Assembly (NCBI GenBank): GCA_964408805.1
Contig: CAYPAV010000009.1
Coordinates: forward strand, 1-64,000
DNA: 64,000 nt
Direction: 5' to 3'
Source of the DNA: CAYPAV01 sp964408805
Lineage (GTDB): Bacteria > Pseudomonadota > Alphaproteobacteria > UBA8366
The number at the start of each line of letters is the position of its first letter. Position 1 is the first letter of the stretch. A program made the position numbers and the translations under genes. A model generated the notes under the pieces. It was given only the letters and a program-made list of their open reading frames with translations, had not been told where the DNA came from and did no database searches. Shown here one piece after another: positions 1 through 9,005 of the stretch.

Positions 1-2
1 AT

Positions 3-149
3 CTCCATCTCAGGGCATCGATTAACGAGTTCATCTGGGAAATGGGGGTTAAAATAGGTATGTTTGATCGAGTCAAGGCGCAAGATATGGGTAACGATAT
101 GGTGAAGGTCTCGACGATGGGGTTATTTATCGCCGCGATGCGGGATTGA
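3..149 (+). CDS. C-terminal end of an unidentified protein (partial)
   Basis: An open frame enters from the left edge without a stop and ends at a TGA at 147-149, giving about 48 residues. The text includes INEFIWEMGVKIGMFDRVKA and ends MGLFIAAMRD, which reads like real protein with a mixed hydrophobic and charged helix. I do not recognise the family. It lies 105 bases upstream of hpnN on the same strand, so it could belong to the same operon. Too little is present to assign a function. Confidence 0.45.
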   Translation, partial: LHLRASINEFIWEMGVKIGMFDRVKAQDMGNDMVKVSTMGLFIAAMRD

Positions 150-254
150 CTTGAACCCGGCATTTGCCCCCGATATCGTCGGCACGCGCGGGCCTCGCGC
201 CCCTCGGAGGGTCCCTGACGCCGTGTCTGGCATCGTCGAATTGAGAGCGCCGTT

Positions 255-2891
255 TTGAGCGCGGAGCAAAGCACCGCGCTGACGGTCGTTGCGCGCGGGC
301 TGGCGAACTGGATTCGGTTTGTCGAGCGCTTTGCGCTGATGATCGCCGTCGTCGTTTTTGTGCTGACCGCGGGGATTTACGTCTATACGGCCGACAATCT
401 CACGATCAACACCAGCACCACCGACATGCTTTCGGAGGAGTTGCCTTTCCGGCAGCGATACATCGATTACCAGGCGGCCTTTCCGCAGTTCTCCAACCTG
501 ATTACCATTGTGGTCGACGCCAAGACACCCGACCGGGCGGATGTCGCGGCCCTAGCGCTGGCGGCGCGTCTTCGCCGGACGCCGGCGGTGATCGAAAAGG
601 TCTACGACCTCGCGGGGCATCCGTTCTTTCGCGGGAACGGCCTTCTCTATCATGACCTCGAGCGATTGGAGGATCTGTCCGATCGGCTGGCCTCGGCCCA
701 GGGGTTGCTAGGTGCCCTGACCGCCGATCCGAGTTTACGCGGATTCTTCGACGTCTTGTCACTGGCGATCGATGATCTTCTCGCGGGCAATGACCCGGCG
801 GGCGATGTCGGTCTCGTCTTCGAGCGGATGGCGGAAACCGTCGCAGCTCGGGTTGAGGGCGGGACGGCGGAGTTGTCGTGGCAGCTTCTGCTCTCAGGGA
901 AGACGCCGGCGGCGGACGACCTTCGACGCTTCATACAGGTGCGGCCGGCGGTCGATTGGTCAAGTCTGGCGCCGGCCAAATCCGCCATGCGCGCCATTCG
1001 CGAGATCGCCCGCGACCTTCAACTCGACGCGAGCCAGGGCGTGCGGGTTCGCCTGACGGGTGCGGCCGCCCTTTCGACGGAGGAACTGTCCAGCGTCTTC
1101 GAGGGCGCCAAGACCGCAAGCGTGTTGTCCTTCGTGCTGGTTGCGGGGCTTTTGTTGTTCGGACTTCGCTCGTTTCGGCTTGTCGCGGCGACGCTTCTGA
1201 CGTTGTTGGCGGGGCTCATTTGGACCGCCGGTTTTGCCACGCTGGCGGTCGGGCATCTGAATTTATTGTCGGTGGCTTTCGCGGTACTGTTTATCGGCCT
1301 TGGGGTCGATTTCGCCATTCATTTCGCCTTGCGCTATGCCGAAGCCATCGGCGAGGGTGCGGCCCCGGCGATGTCCCTCGAGAAGGCCGCGGTCGGGGTC
1401 GGCCTGGCTCTTATCCTGTGTGCCGTGTCGGCAGCGATCGGGTTCTATTCCTTCCTTCCCACGGCCTATCTCGGATTGGCTGAACTCGGTCTCATTTCGG
1501 GGTCCAGCATGTTCATCGCGCTCTTCATGAGTTTGACCCTGCTGCCGGCACTTCTGGCGCTGGCGCCGCTCCGCAAGGTTCGGCGACGTCCGGTGGGGGT
1601 TGGCGATATGGAGGCCTTTCTTCATCGAAGCGGCGGCCGGTTGACGATTTTATTTCTTACCTTGGCGGGCGGCGCGATTTTGCTCTCGCCCGGCGCGCGG
1701 TTCGATTTCGACCCGCTACATTTGCAGGACCCTTCGACGGAATCGGTGCAAACCGCGCTCGATCTTATCCGGGATGGAAAACGTTCTCCGAAACGGATCG
1801 TTGTCTTGGCTCCCGACCCTCGGGCGGCAGATGGGTTGGCGACACGGCTCAAGGAGTTGCCGGCGGTCTCGAAGGCCCTTTCGCTGAACGATTTCGTGCC
1901 GAAGGCGCAGGACGAAAAATTGGCGCTGATCGAGGATATGGCGCTCGTCATGATGCCTGTTTTTGACGATGCGGCGCGCCTGGCAAAGCCTTTGCGGGAG
2001 GACATAACGACCTCGCTTGGCGGTATACGGGCGAAGCTCGCGAAGCTCTCGGGTGCGAAAACCGTTTCGACCGAGATCCGGCGGGCGGCGGCCAAATTAG
2101 AGAACTCTCTCGCGGGTATTCCCGACGACGTGGACGGGACTGTGCTGAAATCGCTCTCGGCGGGTCTTCTCGGTCTCTTTGACAATCGCATGGAACAGTT
2201 GCGAAGCGCCTTGGAGGCGGGTCCGGTCTCGCAGGACGATATCCCGGCTGTGGTGCGAGATCGCTATCTTGCGGCCGACGGGCGAGCCCGCATCGCGGTT
2301 TCTCCTGCTTTCAGCGTCGAGACCAATGATGCCCTTCGCCGCTTCATCGACGAGGTTCGCACGATCGCGCCGGAAGCCACCGGCAGTCCCATCGTGATCT
2401 TCGAGGCGAGCCGCGCTGTCGTCGAGGCGATCGCGCAAGCGGCGATCACGGCGGCGGTATTGATCGCGTTTCTGCTCATTTGGCTGCTTCGCAATCCGCG
2501 GGATGTCCTTCTTGTCTTCTATCCGCTGGCGCTCGCCGGGCTTTTGACGGTGGGAACGGCGGTCCTGCTCGGTTTGCCGTTCAATTTCGCAAACGTCATT
2601 GTCCTGCCACTACTGATGGGGCTTGGGGTCGCGAGCGGCATTCATCTCGTTATGCGAACACGGGCGAGCGATGACGGGACGGCGCTTCTTTCCACGAGCA
2701 CGCCCCGAGCGGTCATCTTCAGCGCTCTGACGACAATCTGTTCCTTTGGCAGTCTTGCCGTCTCGAACCATCGCGGCACGGCCAGCATGGGCGAGTTGCT
2801 GACGATCTCGATCGGCTACACGCTTGTTTGCAGCCTAATAGCCCTGCCGGCGTTGATGGGATGGCTCGAGATCCGCGGATACCGCCGATGA
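255..2891 (+). CDS. hpnN: Hopanoid RND transporter HpnN (MMPL family)
   Basis: Inner-membrane RND/MMPL-type exporter of 878 residues, the usual size of HpnN, which moves hopanoids toward the outer membrane. One membrane segment lies near residues 28-46. A periplasmic domain follows, then a block of helices around 288-450 containing GLGVDFAIHFA. A second periplasmic domain and a second helix block run from about 735 to the end with GLGVASGIHL. This duplicated 1+5 helix plan is typical of RND proteins. The start is a TTG at 255; no better in-frame start with a ribosome site is visible. The hopanoid context (shc, hpnA-E, G and H nearby) supports HpnN over a generic MMPL protein. Confidence 0.85.
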   Translation: MSAEQSTALTVVARGLANWIRFVERFALMIAVVVFVLTAGIYVYTADNLTINTSTTDMLSEELPFRQRYIDYQAAFPQFSNLITIVVDAKTPDRADVAALALAARLRRTPAVIEKVYDLAGHPFFRGNGLLYHDLERLEDLSDRLASAQGLLGALTADPSLRGFFDVLSLAIDDLLAGNDPAGDVGLVFERMAETVAARVEGGTAELSWQLLLSGKTPAADDLRRFIQVRPAVDWSSLAPAKSAMRAIREIARDLQLDASQGVRVRLTGAAALSTEELSSVFEGAKTASVLSFVLVAGLLLFGLRSFRLVAATLLTLLAGLIWTAGFATLAVGHLNLLSVAFAVLFIGLGVDFAIHFALRYAEAIGEGAAPAMSLEKAAVGVGLALILCAVSAAIGFYSFLPTAYLGLAELGLISGSSMFIALFMSLTLLPALLALAPLRKVRRRPVGVGDMEAFLHRSGGRLTILFLTLAGGAILLSPGARFDFDPLHLQDPSTESVQTALDLIRDGKRSPKRIVVLAPDPRAADGLATRLKELPAVSKALSLNDFVPKAQDEKLALIEDMALVMMPVFDDAARLAKPLREDITTSLGGIRAKLAKLSGAKTVSTEIRRAAAKLENSLAGIPDDVDGTVLKSLSAGLLGLFDNRMEQLRSALEAGPVSQDDIPAVVRDRYLAADGRARIAVSPAFSVETNDALRRFIDEVRTIAPEATGSPIVIFEASRAVVEAIAQAAITAAVLIAFLLIWLLRNPRDVLLVFYPLALAGLLTVGTAVLLGLPFNFANVIVLPLLMGLGVASGIHLVMRTRASDDGTALLSTSTPRAVIFSALTTICSFGSLAVSNHRGTASMGELLTISIGYTLVCSLIALPALMGWLEIRGYRR

Positions 2892-2899
2892 GAGGGCTA

Positions 2900-3589
2900 T
2901 CAGACATGAAATCGCCGCGCGCCTTCGATAAAGGCGCTCAGCCAATAGACTTGCGAGCCGATGGCGGCGAGCGGCAAGAGGATCCAGACTTGATCGAAAA
3001 TCGCGAGAGCAAGAAGAATAAAGCAGAAGTCGGCGCGAAAGAGTTCTCGAAATATGTAGACGAGGCGCTGCCGGAACTCTTTTGGAAAAGGTGTCGATCT
3101 GGGCGAATCGGAATCCGTTGGCGCCATGGGCTCGGGCATCCACAAGTCGCGAATTTTCACCAGCGTATAATTGATGGTGGCCCCTCCGGCCGCGGCGACG
3201 CCCAGCCACCACCAGATTGTGTCAGCGCGAGAGTTCTCGGTCGCAAGGCCGATCGCCAGGAACAAGACGGCGTGCACCACCCAGTCCGAAAAGTCGTCGA
3301 GTTCGGCGCCGAAGCGGCTGCCAAGGCCTCTTGCTCGAGCCACCTCGCCGTCGCAATTGTCGAGGACATAGCACAGGATCAGCGCGGCCGCGCCGGCGAT
3401 CGACAGGTGATGGTCCGACTGCGCCAGGCACCAGGCCGACAGCAGGCCCGCCGCGAGCGAGCCGAAAGTTATCTGGTTGGGTGTCAGCGGCAGTCGCAAG
3501 AAGATTGTCGTGGCCTTCGTCGACAGATGACGAACCAGCGGAAAGAGGGGCGGACGAGGCGAGCCGGCATTTGCCATGCGGGTTTCCAT
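2900..3589 (-). CDS. CDP-alcohol phosphatidyltransferase, complete motif
   Basis: Membrane enzyme of about 229 residues that would transfer a phospho-alcohol or phosphatidyl group from a CDP-linked donor. The CDP-alcohol motif is complete near residues 77-104: D-x2-DG-x2-AR-x8-G-x3-D-x3-D, read as DNCDGEVAR, then FGAELDDFSD. Several hydrophobic helices follow. The frame is open further upstream, but the text before METRM is low-complexity and family members start here; ATGs at 3589 and 3577 are both possible. It converges with hpnN (8-base gap) and is divergent from the nucleotidyltransferase gene. The acceptor is unknown. Two further family members in this locus have a changed last Asp, so this is the only one with the full catalytic set. 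Confidence 0.8.
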   Translation of the reverse strand: METRMANAGSPRPPLFPLVRHLSTKATTIFLRLPLTPNQITFGSLAAGLLSAWCLAQSDHHLSIAGAAALILCYVLDNCDGEVARARGLGSRFGAELDDFSDWVVHAVLFLAIGLATENSRADTIWWWLGVAAAGGATINYTLVKIRDLWMPEPMAPTDSDSPRSTPFPKEFRQRLVYIFRELFRADFCFILLALAIFDQVWILLPLAAIGSQVYWLSAFIEGARRFHV

Positions 3590-3788
3590 GCCGTGATTTC
3601 CAGACCGGGTCAAGGAAGGTCCCGGATGGGATCGAGAAGTTGCGCTGGACCAAGGAAGGTTGGGTGGATAGTTAATCGCCATCTCTTGATGGCCCCGGCC
3701 CGAACCTTGGCCGATATGAATTCGCCATCGTTCCAACTGGGGTTACTATGAAGACGATAAATAGAAACGGTTCGACCGGAGGTCGCGC

Positions 3789-4535
3789 GTGAAAGCTGTG
3801 ATGCTTGCCGCCGGTCTCGGTTCGCGGCTTGGAAAAGATGGGGATTTTCCGCCCAAGGTCATGTTGGAATTCGGCGGCAAGTCCTTGCTGGCGCGTCACG
3901 TCCGGATCCTGCGTCATCTTGGCGTCTCGGAATTGGTGATGGGTGTCGGCTATAACGCACACATGATCGATGAGGAAATTCGTCGGATCGGCGCGGGCGA
4001 TTTTGTTCGGACCATGACCAATCCGGATTATGCGGAAGGCGCGATTACGACGCTTTGGACCTTGCGCGACGAGATCGCCGCCGGGGCGCCGATCCTGATG
4101 ATGGATGGCGACGTTCTCTATGATCATCGCCTGTTGGCCCGATTGATCGAGAGCCCGCACGCCGACAGTCTTCTCTTCGATCGCGAGATCGAACCCGGAG
4201 AGGAGCCGGTCAAAATTTGTCTCGCCGGCGGTGCGATCGTCGATTTCCACAAGCAGCCGACGGAACCGCATGACAGTTACGGCGAATGGGTCGGGTTCAC
4301 GCGGTTCTCGCCAGAGATGGCCGGCCGAATTCCCGATTATGCCGCCCCCTATATAGAGCGGGGCGAGACCGACCGAATTTACGAGATCGCGATTCGCGAC
4401 CTTTTACTCGATGTGCCACGCGGGACCTTCGAGATTGTCGAGATCACCGGTTTGCCCTGGATAGAGATCGATTTCGAGGAAGACGTGGCGAAGGCGGAGG
4501 CGGATATCCTGCCGGCTCTCGAGGAGATTGGTTGA
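3789..4535 (+). CDS. NTP-transferase, probable cytidylyltransferase
   Basis: Soluble nucleotidyltransferase of 248 residues. The NTP-binding signature LAAGLGSRLG is at residues 6-15 with the downstream PK (PPKVMLEFGGK), and the metal-binding Asp pair is in MMDGDVLYD near residue 100. The later segment EPVKICLAGGAIVDF followed by GEWVGFTRFS resembles cytidylyltransferases that activate phospho-alcohols or phosphonates. Its TGA is immediately followed by the ATG of a CDP-alcohol transferase, so the two are probably made together: this enzyme would make a CDP-alcohol and its neighbour would use it. CTP as donor is inference from context. Fused archaeal and Thermotoga inositol-phosphate cytidylyltransferase/DIPP synthase proteins have the same pair of domains. 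Confidence 0.75.
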   Translation: MKAVMLAAGLGSRLGKDGDFPPKVMLEFGGKSLLARHVRILRHLGVSELVMGVGYNAHMIDEEIRRIGAGDFVRTMTNPDYAEGAITTLWTLRDEIAAGAPILMMDGDVLYDHRLLARLIESPHADSLLFDREIEPGEEPVKICLAGGAIVDFHKQPTEPHDSYGEWVGFTRFSPEMAGRIPDYAAPYIERGETDRIYEIAIRDLLLDVPRGTFEIVEITGLPWIEIDFEEDVAKAEADILPALEEIG

Positions 4536-5159
4536 ATGAGCGACGGCCGGCGGATACCGCTCGATCAGCGATTGGCGCGGCCGGTCGCCCGGCTGCTGGC
4601 CAAGACACCGGCAACACCGAACGCGGTGACGGCGGCGAGCATCGCGGTTGGTATCGTGGCGGCCTGGCTGTTCGCGAAGGGCGGAGGGATGGCCTATTGG
4701 GGGGCGGGTGTTTTTGTCGTCGCCGCCTGGATGGATCATATCGACGGCGAACTCGCGCGGATGACCGACCGGACCAGCGTCTTCGGCCATTACTTCGATT
4801 TGGTCGCGACGTTGATAAATTATGCCCTCATGTTCATCGGCGCGGGGATCGGGCTCGCGGCCGGAGAGATCGGTGCGATGGGCCCGGTATTTGGTATTCT
4901 CGCGGGTTTTTCGGTCGTGGCGATCATCGTGGTTCGGATGGTCGTCGAGCGCCGACATGGCGCGGGCGCCGTGCGGCAGACAGTGCGCGGCGGCTTTGAG
5001 ATCGAGGATGTCCTCTACGTGGTTGCGCCGGTGACATGGCTCGGTTTCCTTGAGCCCTTCATTATTGCCGCCGGTATCGGCGCGCCGCTTTTCTTGCTGT
5101 ATGTCTTATGGGACGCCGTCCGCGCCGGGCGCGCAAAGCGGGATGGAGTGGATGGATGA
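4536..5159 (+). CDS. CDP-alcohol transferase-like protein lacking the last Asp
   Basis: Membrane protein of 207 residues in the CDP-alcohol phosphatidyltransferase family. The motif is DHIDGELAR (residues 67-75), eight residues, then GHYFD, with the third Asp at D88. The fourth Asp, the proposed general base, is Thr92 here. The rest is strongly hydrophobic, as in the family. It directly abuts the nucleotidyltransferase gene upstream, and its TGA overlaps the ATG of hpnA (ATGA at 5156-5159), which suggests translational coupling. It may be active by another mechanism, use an unusual acceptor, or be a non-catalytic partner. The gene at 6164-6784 is a clear paralogue with the same defect. Confidence 0.75.
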   Translation: MSDGRRIPLDQRLARPVARLLAKTPATPNAVTAASIAVGIVAAWLFAKGGGMAYWGAGVFVVAAWMDHIDGELARMTDRTSVFGHYFDLVATLINYALMFIGAGIGLAAGEIGAMGPVFGILAGFSVVAIIVVRMVVERRHGAGAVRQTVRGGFEIEDVLYVVAPVTWLGFLEPFIIAAGIGAPLFLLYVLWDAVRAGRAKRDGVDG

Positions 5160-6148
5160 CCACACTTCTTACCGGGGCGACCGGGTTCGTCGGGTCGGCG
5201 GTTCTGCGCCGTCTGGTGGCGGCGGGCCATGAAGTGCGTGCCTTGGCGCGGCCAGGTTCCAACCGGCGGAATCTCGAAGGGGTGGACTGCGAGACGGTTG
5301 AAGGCGATCTGACGGACATCGCATCGTTGAAACGTGCCGTCGCCGGCTGCGGCGCGTTGCTCCATGTCGCGGCCGACTATCGGCTTTGGGCTGCGGATTG
5401 GGAGGAACTCTATCGAACCAATAGGGACGGCACGCGCGATCTCTTCCGAATGGCGGGCGAGGCGGGCGTCGCGCGCATCGTCTATACGAGCAGTGTTGCG
5501 ACGCTTGGACTCTATCCTGACGGGCGGCCGGGCGACGAGGCGGCCCCGGTTGGGCTCGACGATATGGTTGGGCATTACAAGCGCTCGAAATACCTTGCCG
5601 AGGAGGCGGTCGCGGCATTGGTCGGCGAGGAAGGTCTGCCGGTTGTAACAGTCAATCCGTCCGCACCGATCGGCCCGCGCGACATCAAACCGACGCCGAC
5701 GGGCCGGATGGTCGTCGAAGCCGCGGCCGGCCGAATGCCGGCATATGTGGATACCGGATTGAACGTCGTTCATGTCGACGATGTCGCGGAGGGGCACATT
5801 CTGGCGTTGCGTCACGGCGAGGTGGGTGAACGATACATACTTGGCGGCACCGATATGTCGCTTCGCGAGATCCTGGTCGAAATCGCGGCGATCGTTGACC
5901 GCTCACCGCCGAAGATCAGTTTGCCCCGCGTGATGATTTATCCCGTGGCCTATGTCGCCGAAATGGTCGCCCGGCTGACCGGCGGCGCCGATCCGATGGT
6001 GACGGTCGATAGTCTTCGGATGTCAAAGAAGCGGATGTTCTTTTCCTCCGAGAAAGCGCGATCGCGCCTTGGCTATCAACCGCGTCCGGCGGCGGAGGCG
6101 CTGAAGGACGCCGTGGCTTGGTTTCGTGCCAACGGCTATCTAGATTGA
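5156..6148 (+). CDS. hpnA: Hopanoid-associated sugar epimerase HpnA
   Basis: NAD(P)-dependent epimerase/dehydratase of the extended SDR type, 330 residues. The Rossmann motif TGATGFVG starts at residue 6 and the catalytic Tyr-x3-Lys is Y141/K145 in GHYKRSKYLAE. HpnA proteins sit in hopanoid clusters and are thought to shape the sugar-derived part of the hopanoid side chain. The frame is open upstream, but the ATG at 5156 overlapping the previous stop gives the expected N-terminus MTTLLTGATG. Two CDP-alcohol transferase-like genes flank it with almost no spacing, so it may act on the same sugar or polyol as that module. Confidence 0.85.
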   Translation: MTTLLTGATGFVGSAVLRRLVAAGHEVRALARPGSNRRNLEGVDCETVEGDLTDIASLKRAVAGCGALLHVAADYRLWAADWEELYRTNRDGTRDLFRMAGEAGVARIVYTSSVATLGLYPDGRPGDEAAPVGLDDMVGHYKRSKYLAEEAVAALVGEEGLPVVTVNPSAPIGPRDIKPTPTGRMVVEAAAGRMPAYVDTGLNVVHVDDVAEGHILALRHGEVGERYILGGTDMSLREILVEIAAIVDRSPPKISLPRVMIYPVAYVAEMVARLTGGADPMVTVDSLRMSKKRMFFSSEKARSRLGYQPRPAAEALKDAVAWFRANGYLD

Positions 6149-6163
6149 GCGGAGCTGCGAGAG

Positions 6164-6784
6164 ATGAACGACTCCCCACCACATGCCGGACCGTATGATC
6201 AGCGCTTGGCGCGCCTTCTGATTCGTCCCTTTGCCGGGACACCATTGCATCCCAACCACGTGACGACCGTCAGTTTGCTGCTTGGGATCGCCTCCGGGGC
6301 GGTCTTCGCCGTGGGGGGCCCGGACCTGGCGTGGCTGGGTGCCCTGCTTTTTGTTTTGGCGGTGTTGGTCGATCACATGGATGGCGAGCTTGCGCGGATG
6401 ACCGGCAAGACGAGCCGGTTTGGACACTACTATGATTATGTCGTGGGCTCGTTGAACTACACGGTTCTTTTTGCCGGACTCGGTTGGGGATTGTCGGAGA
6501 CGGAATTAGGAGCGACGGCGCTTTGGGTCGGTCTCGCGGCCGGGTTTTCCAATCCCGTCATCGTTTCGCTGCGTCTCTTGATCGAACACCGGCACGGCGC
6601 CGAAGCCGTCGAGCATCCGAGCGCGTCCGGTTTCGAACTCGAGGATTTCATCTATCTGATCGGGCCGATCACTTGGTCCGGCGGATTGGTTTATTTCTTT
6701 TGGGTTTACGGCTTGGGGACGATCGGCTATCTGATCTGGACGATCCAGGAGCTGGTGCGCCGCGAGTTGCGGCATGGTTGGTGA
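6164..6784 (+). CDS. CDP-alcohol transferase-like protein, second copy lacking the last Asp
   Basis: Membrane protein of 206 residues, paralogous to the product of 4536-5159 (both have DGELARMT and FGHY). The motif is DHMDGELAR at residues 70-78, then eight residues and GHYYD with D91; the fourth Asp is Gly95. A cytoplasmic segment with EHRHGAEAVEHP and the FELEDFIYLI stretch are also shared with the paralogue (ERRHGAGAV, FEIEDVLYVV). It starts 15 bases after hpnA, so it is in the same operon. Loss of the proposed base in both copies argues for selection rather than decay. The pair might form a heterodimer or a transferase with a different mechanism. Confidence 0.75.
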   Translation: MNDSPPHAGPYDQRLARLLIRPFAGTPLHPNHVTTVSLLLGIASGAVFAVGGPDLAWLGALLFVLAVLVDHMDGELARMTGKTSRFGHYYDYVVGSLNYTVLFAGLGWGLSETELGATALWVGLAAGFSNPVIVSLRLLIEHRHGAEAVEHPSASGFELEDFIYLIGPITWSGGLVYFFWVYGLGTIGYLIWTIQELVRRELRHGW

Positions 6785-6888
6785 GCATACGATAATACCA
6801 GTTATGCGGGCTGGGATTTCGGTGTAATATTTGTTATGAGGCCTTGGATCGGGCAGGTTCGATTGTGGAGCTGCGAGGAAGAAGAGAA

Positions 6889-7821
6889 ATGAAAATAATT
6901 CTGGCCCGGCCGCGCGGGTTTTGTGCCGGCGTCGTCCGTGCGATCGATATCGTCGAACTTGCCTTGCAGAAATACGGGCCGCCGGTCTTCGTTCGCCACG
7001 AAATTGTGCATAACAAGCGCGTCGTCGAGGATCTGAAGGCGAAGGGGGCGGTATTCGTCGAGGAATTGGATGAGGTGCCGGACGGCGCGATCACGGTTTT
7101 CAGCGCCCACGGCGTCTCGCAGAAAGTCGCGGATACCGCGGGGCTTCGCAGCCTGCCCGTCATCGACGCTACCTGTCCTCTGGTCGCCAAGGTTCATAAG
7201 GAAGGCCAGCGCTATTCCGCCCAGGGCTACGGCATCGTTTTGATCGGCCATGAGGGCCATCCCGAGGTCGAGGGGACGATGGGTCGGATACCAGGCCCGG
7301 TGCATCTTGTCTCGACGAGCGAGGACGTGGGCCTTCTCGAGGTCGAGGATCCCGAGCATATCGCCTATGTGACGCAGACCACATTGAGCGTCGACGATAC
7401 GCGCGCGGTAATCGAGGCATTGAAGGCGCGCTTTCCGAGCATCGTCGGGCCCGATGTGAAGGACATCTGTTACGCGACGCAGAACCGGCAGACGGCGGTT
7501 CGGGAGTTGGCCAAGGAGGTCGATGTTTTGCTGGTCGTCGGCGCGCAGAACAGTTCCAATTCCAATCGGCTGCGCGAGATCGGCGCCGAATTGGAGGTGC
7601 CGAGCTACCTAATCGACGACGCGAGCGCGATGGATCCGAAATGGCTCGAAGGCGCGCGAACCGTCGGAATAACCGCTGGGGCCTCGGCGCCCGAGGCCTT
7701 GGTGCAGGAATTGATCGAGAGATTGCGCGAATTCGGTGATGTCGAGTTTGTCGATTTCGAGGGAATTCAGGAAAACGTCACGTTCAAGCTTCCGAGCGAA
7801 CTGAGAGAAGCGGCGGCTTAG
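6889..7821 (+). CDS. ispH: 4-hydroxy-3-methylbut-2-enyl diphosphate reductase
   Basis: Last enzyme of the MEP pathway. It reduces HMBPP to IPP and DMAPP with a 4Fe-4S cluster in the cytoplasm. At 310 residues it has the usual length, and the three cluster cysteines are C12 (RPRGFCAGV), C96 (DATCPLV) and C194 (DICYATQNRQ). The start ATG at 6889 follows a purine-rich GAGGAAGAAGAG; the open frame upstream to 6844 is not needed. Its place inside the hopanoid locus ties isoprenoid supply to hopanoid synthesis. Whether this is the only ispH of the genome cannot be seen here. Confidence 0.93.
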   Translation: MKIILARPRGFCAGVVRAIDIVELALQKYGPPVFVRHEIVHNKRVVEDLKAKGAVFVEELDEVPDGAITVFSAHGVSQKVADTAGLRSLPVIDATCPLVAKVHKEGQRYSAQGYGIVLIGHEGHPEVEGTMGRIPGPVHLVSTSEDVGLLEVEDPEHIAYVTQTTLSVDDTRAVIEALKARFPSIVGPDVKDICYATQNRQTAVRELAKEVDVLLVVGAQNSSNSNRLREIGAELEVPSYLIDDASAMDPKWLEGARTVGITAGASAPEALVQELIERLREFGDVEFVDFEGIQENVTFKLPSELREAAA

Positions 7822-7859
7822 CCGATCGCGACCGGACGAACGTAAGAGGGGTGGGGTTC

Positions 7860-9005
7860 TTGGCCGTACCGATTAGACAGCAGGCACGCGTGGGCGCCTA
7901 TATCGTCAAACAGAAGCTCATGGGACGGGCGCGATATCCGCTGGTTCTCATGCTGGAACCGCTTTTCCGTTGCAATCTAGCCTGTGCCGGCTGCGGCAAG
8001 ATCGATTATCCCGACGCGATCCTGAACAAGCGGTTGAGTGTCGAGGATTGTCTCGACGCGGTCGACGAATGCGGGGCACCGATCGTTTCCATTCCGGGCG
8101 GCGAGCCGCTCCTGCATCGCGAGATCAAGCAAATCGTCGAAGGGATCATTGAGCGGAAGAAGTTCGTCTATCTCTGCACGAACGCGCTTTTGTTGGAAAA
8201 GAAACTCGATCTTTTCACGCCCTCGCCCTACCTGACGTTTTCGGTGCATCTAGATGGGTTGCGGGAAGAGCATGACCGCTCCGTCTGCCAGGAGGGAGTT
8301 TTCGACCGTGCGGTCGAGGCGATCAAGCTCGCGCGCGATCGCGGATTTCGCATCAATGTGAATTGCACGCTATTCGACAACATGGATCCGGCGCAGGTGG
8401 CCGCGTTCTTCGATTTCACGACCGATGAATTGGACATCGAAGGCGTGACGATTTCGCCAGGCTACGCCTATGAGCGAGCCCCCGATCAGACGCACTTCCT
8501 CTCGCGGCGAAAGACGAAAATGCTGTTTCGCGATGTCTTCCGTCGGGGGAGGGGCCGGAAATGGCGTTTCAGCCAATCGACAATGTTTTTGGATTTTCTT
8601 GCGGGCAACCAGGAATACCATTGCACGCCGTGGGGTAATCCGACGCGGAATATCTTCGGTTGGCAGCGGCCGTGCTATCTCCTCGGTGAAGGCTATGCGC
8701 CGGACTTCAATTCACTAATGACGGAGACTGATTGGGATAACTACGGCACCGGAAATTACGAAAAATGCGCCGATTGCATGGTGCATTGCGGGTACGAACC
8801 GACCGCCGTTAATGATACCGTCGCCCACCCGCTGAAAGCGTTCGGTGTCTTCCTGAGAGGGGTCGGAACAGAAGGGGAGTTGGCGCCCGAAATTCCGCTT
8901 TTCGACCAGAGATCGGCCGAATACGTCTTCGAGAAGAACGTCGATGGTTTCGTCGGCGATTTAGACGGGGACGGGCGAAAGGTCGACCGCAGCGACGCGG
9001 CGTAG
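7860..9005 (+). CDS. hpnH: Adenosyl-hopene transferase HpnH (radical SAM)
   Basis: Radical SAM enzyme of 381 residues that joins a 5'-deoxyadenosyl group to the hopanoid skeleton, the first step of C35 hopanoid side-chain formation. The cluster motif is C38-x3-C42-x2-C45 (FRCNLACAGCGKIDYP). Later cysteines in YEKCADCMVHCGYEP are typical of the family. I prefer the TTG at 7860 over the GTG at 7851: it gives the family N-terminus MAVP and leaves AGAGGGG at a proper distance, while that sequence abuts the GTG. The last 45 bases overlap the 3' end of hpnG on the other strand. Confidence 0.9.
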   Translation: MAVPIRQQARVGAYIVKQKLMGRARYPLVLMLEPLFRCNLACAGCGKIDYPDAILNKRLSVEDCLDAVDECGAPIVSIPGGEPLLHREIKQIVEGIIERKKFVYLCTNALLLEKKLDLFTPSPYLTFSVHLDGLREEHDRSVCQEGVFDRAVEAIKLARDRGFRINVNCTLFDNMDPAQVAAFFDFTTDELDIEGVTISPGYAYERAPDQTHFLSRRKTKMLFRDVFRRGRGRKWRFSQSTMFLDFLAGNQEYHCTPWGNPTRNIFGWQRPCYLLGEGYAPDFNSLMTETDWDNYGTGNYEKCADCMVHCGYEPTAVNDTVAHPLKAFGVFLRGVGTEGELAPEIPLFDQRSAEYVFEKNVDGFVGDLDGDGRKVDRSDAA

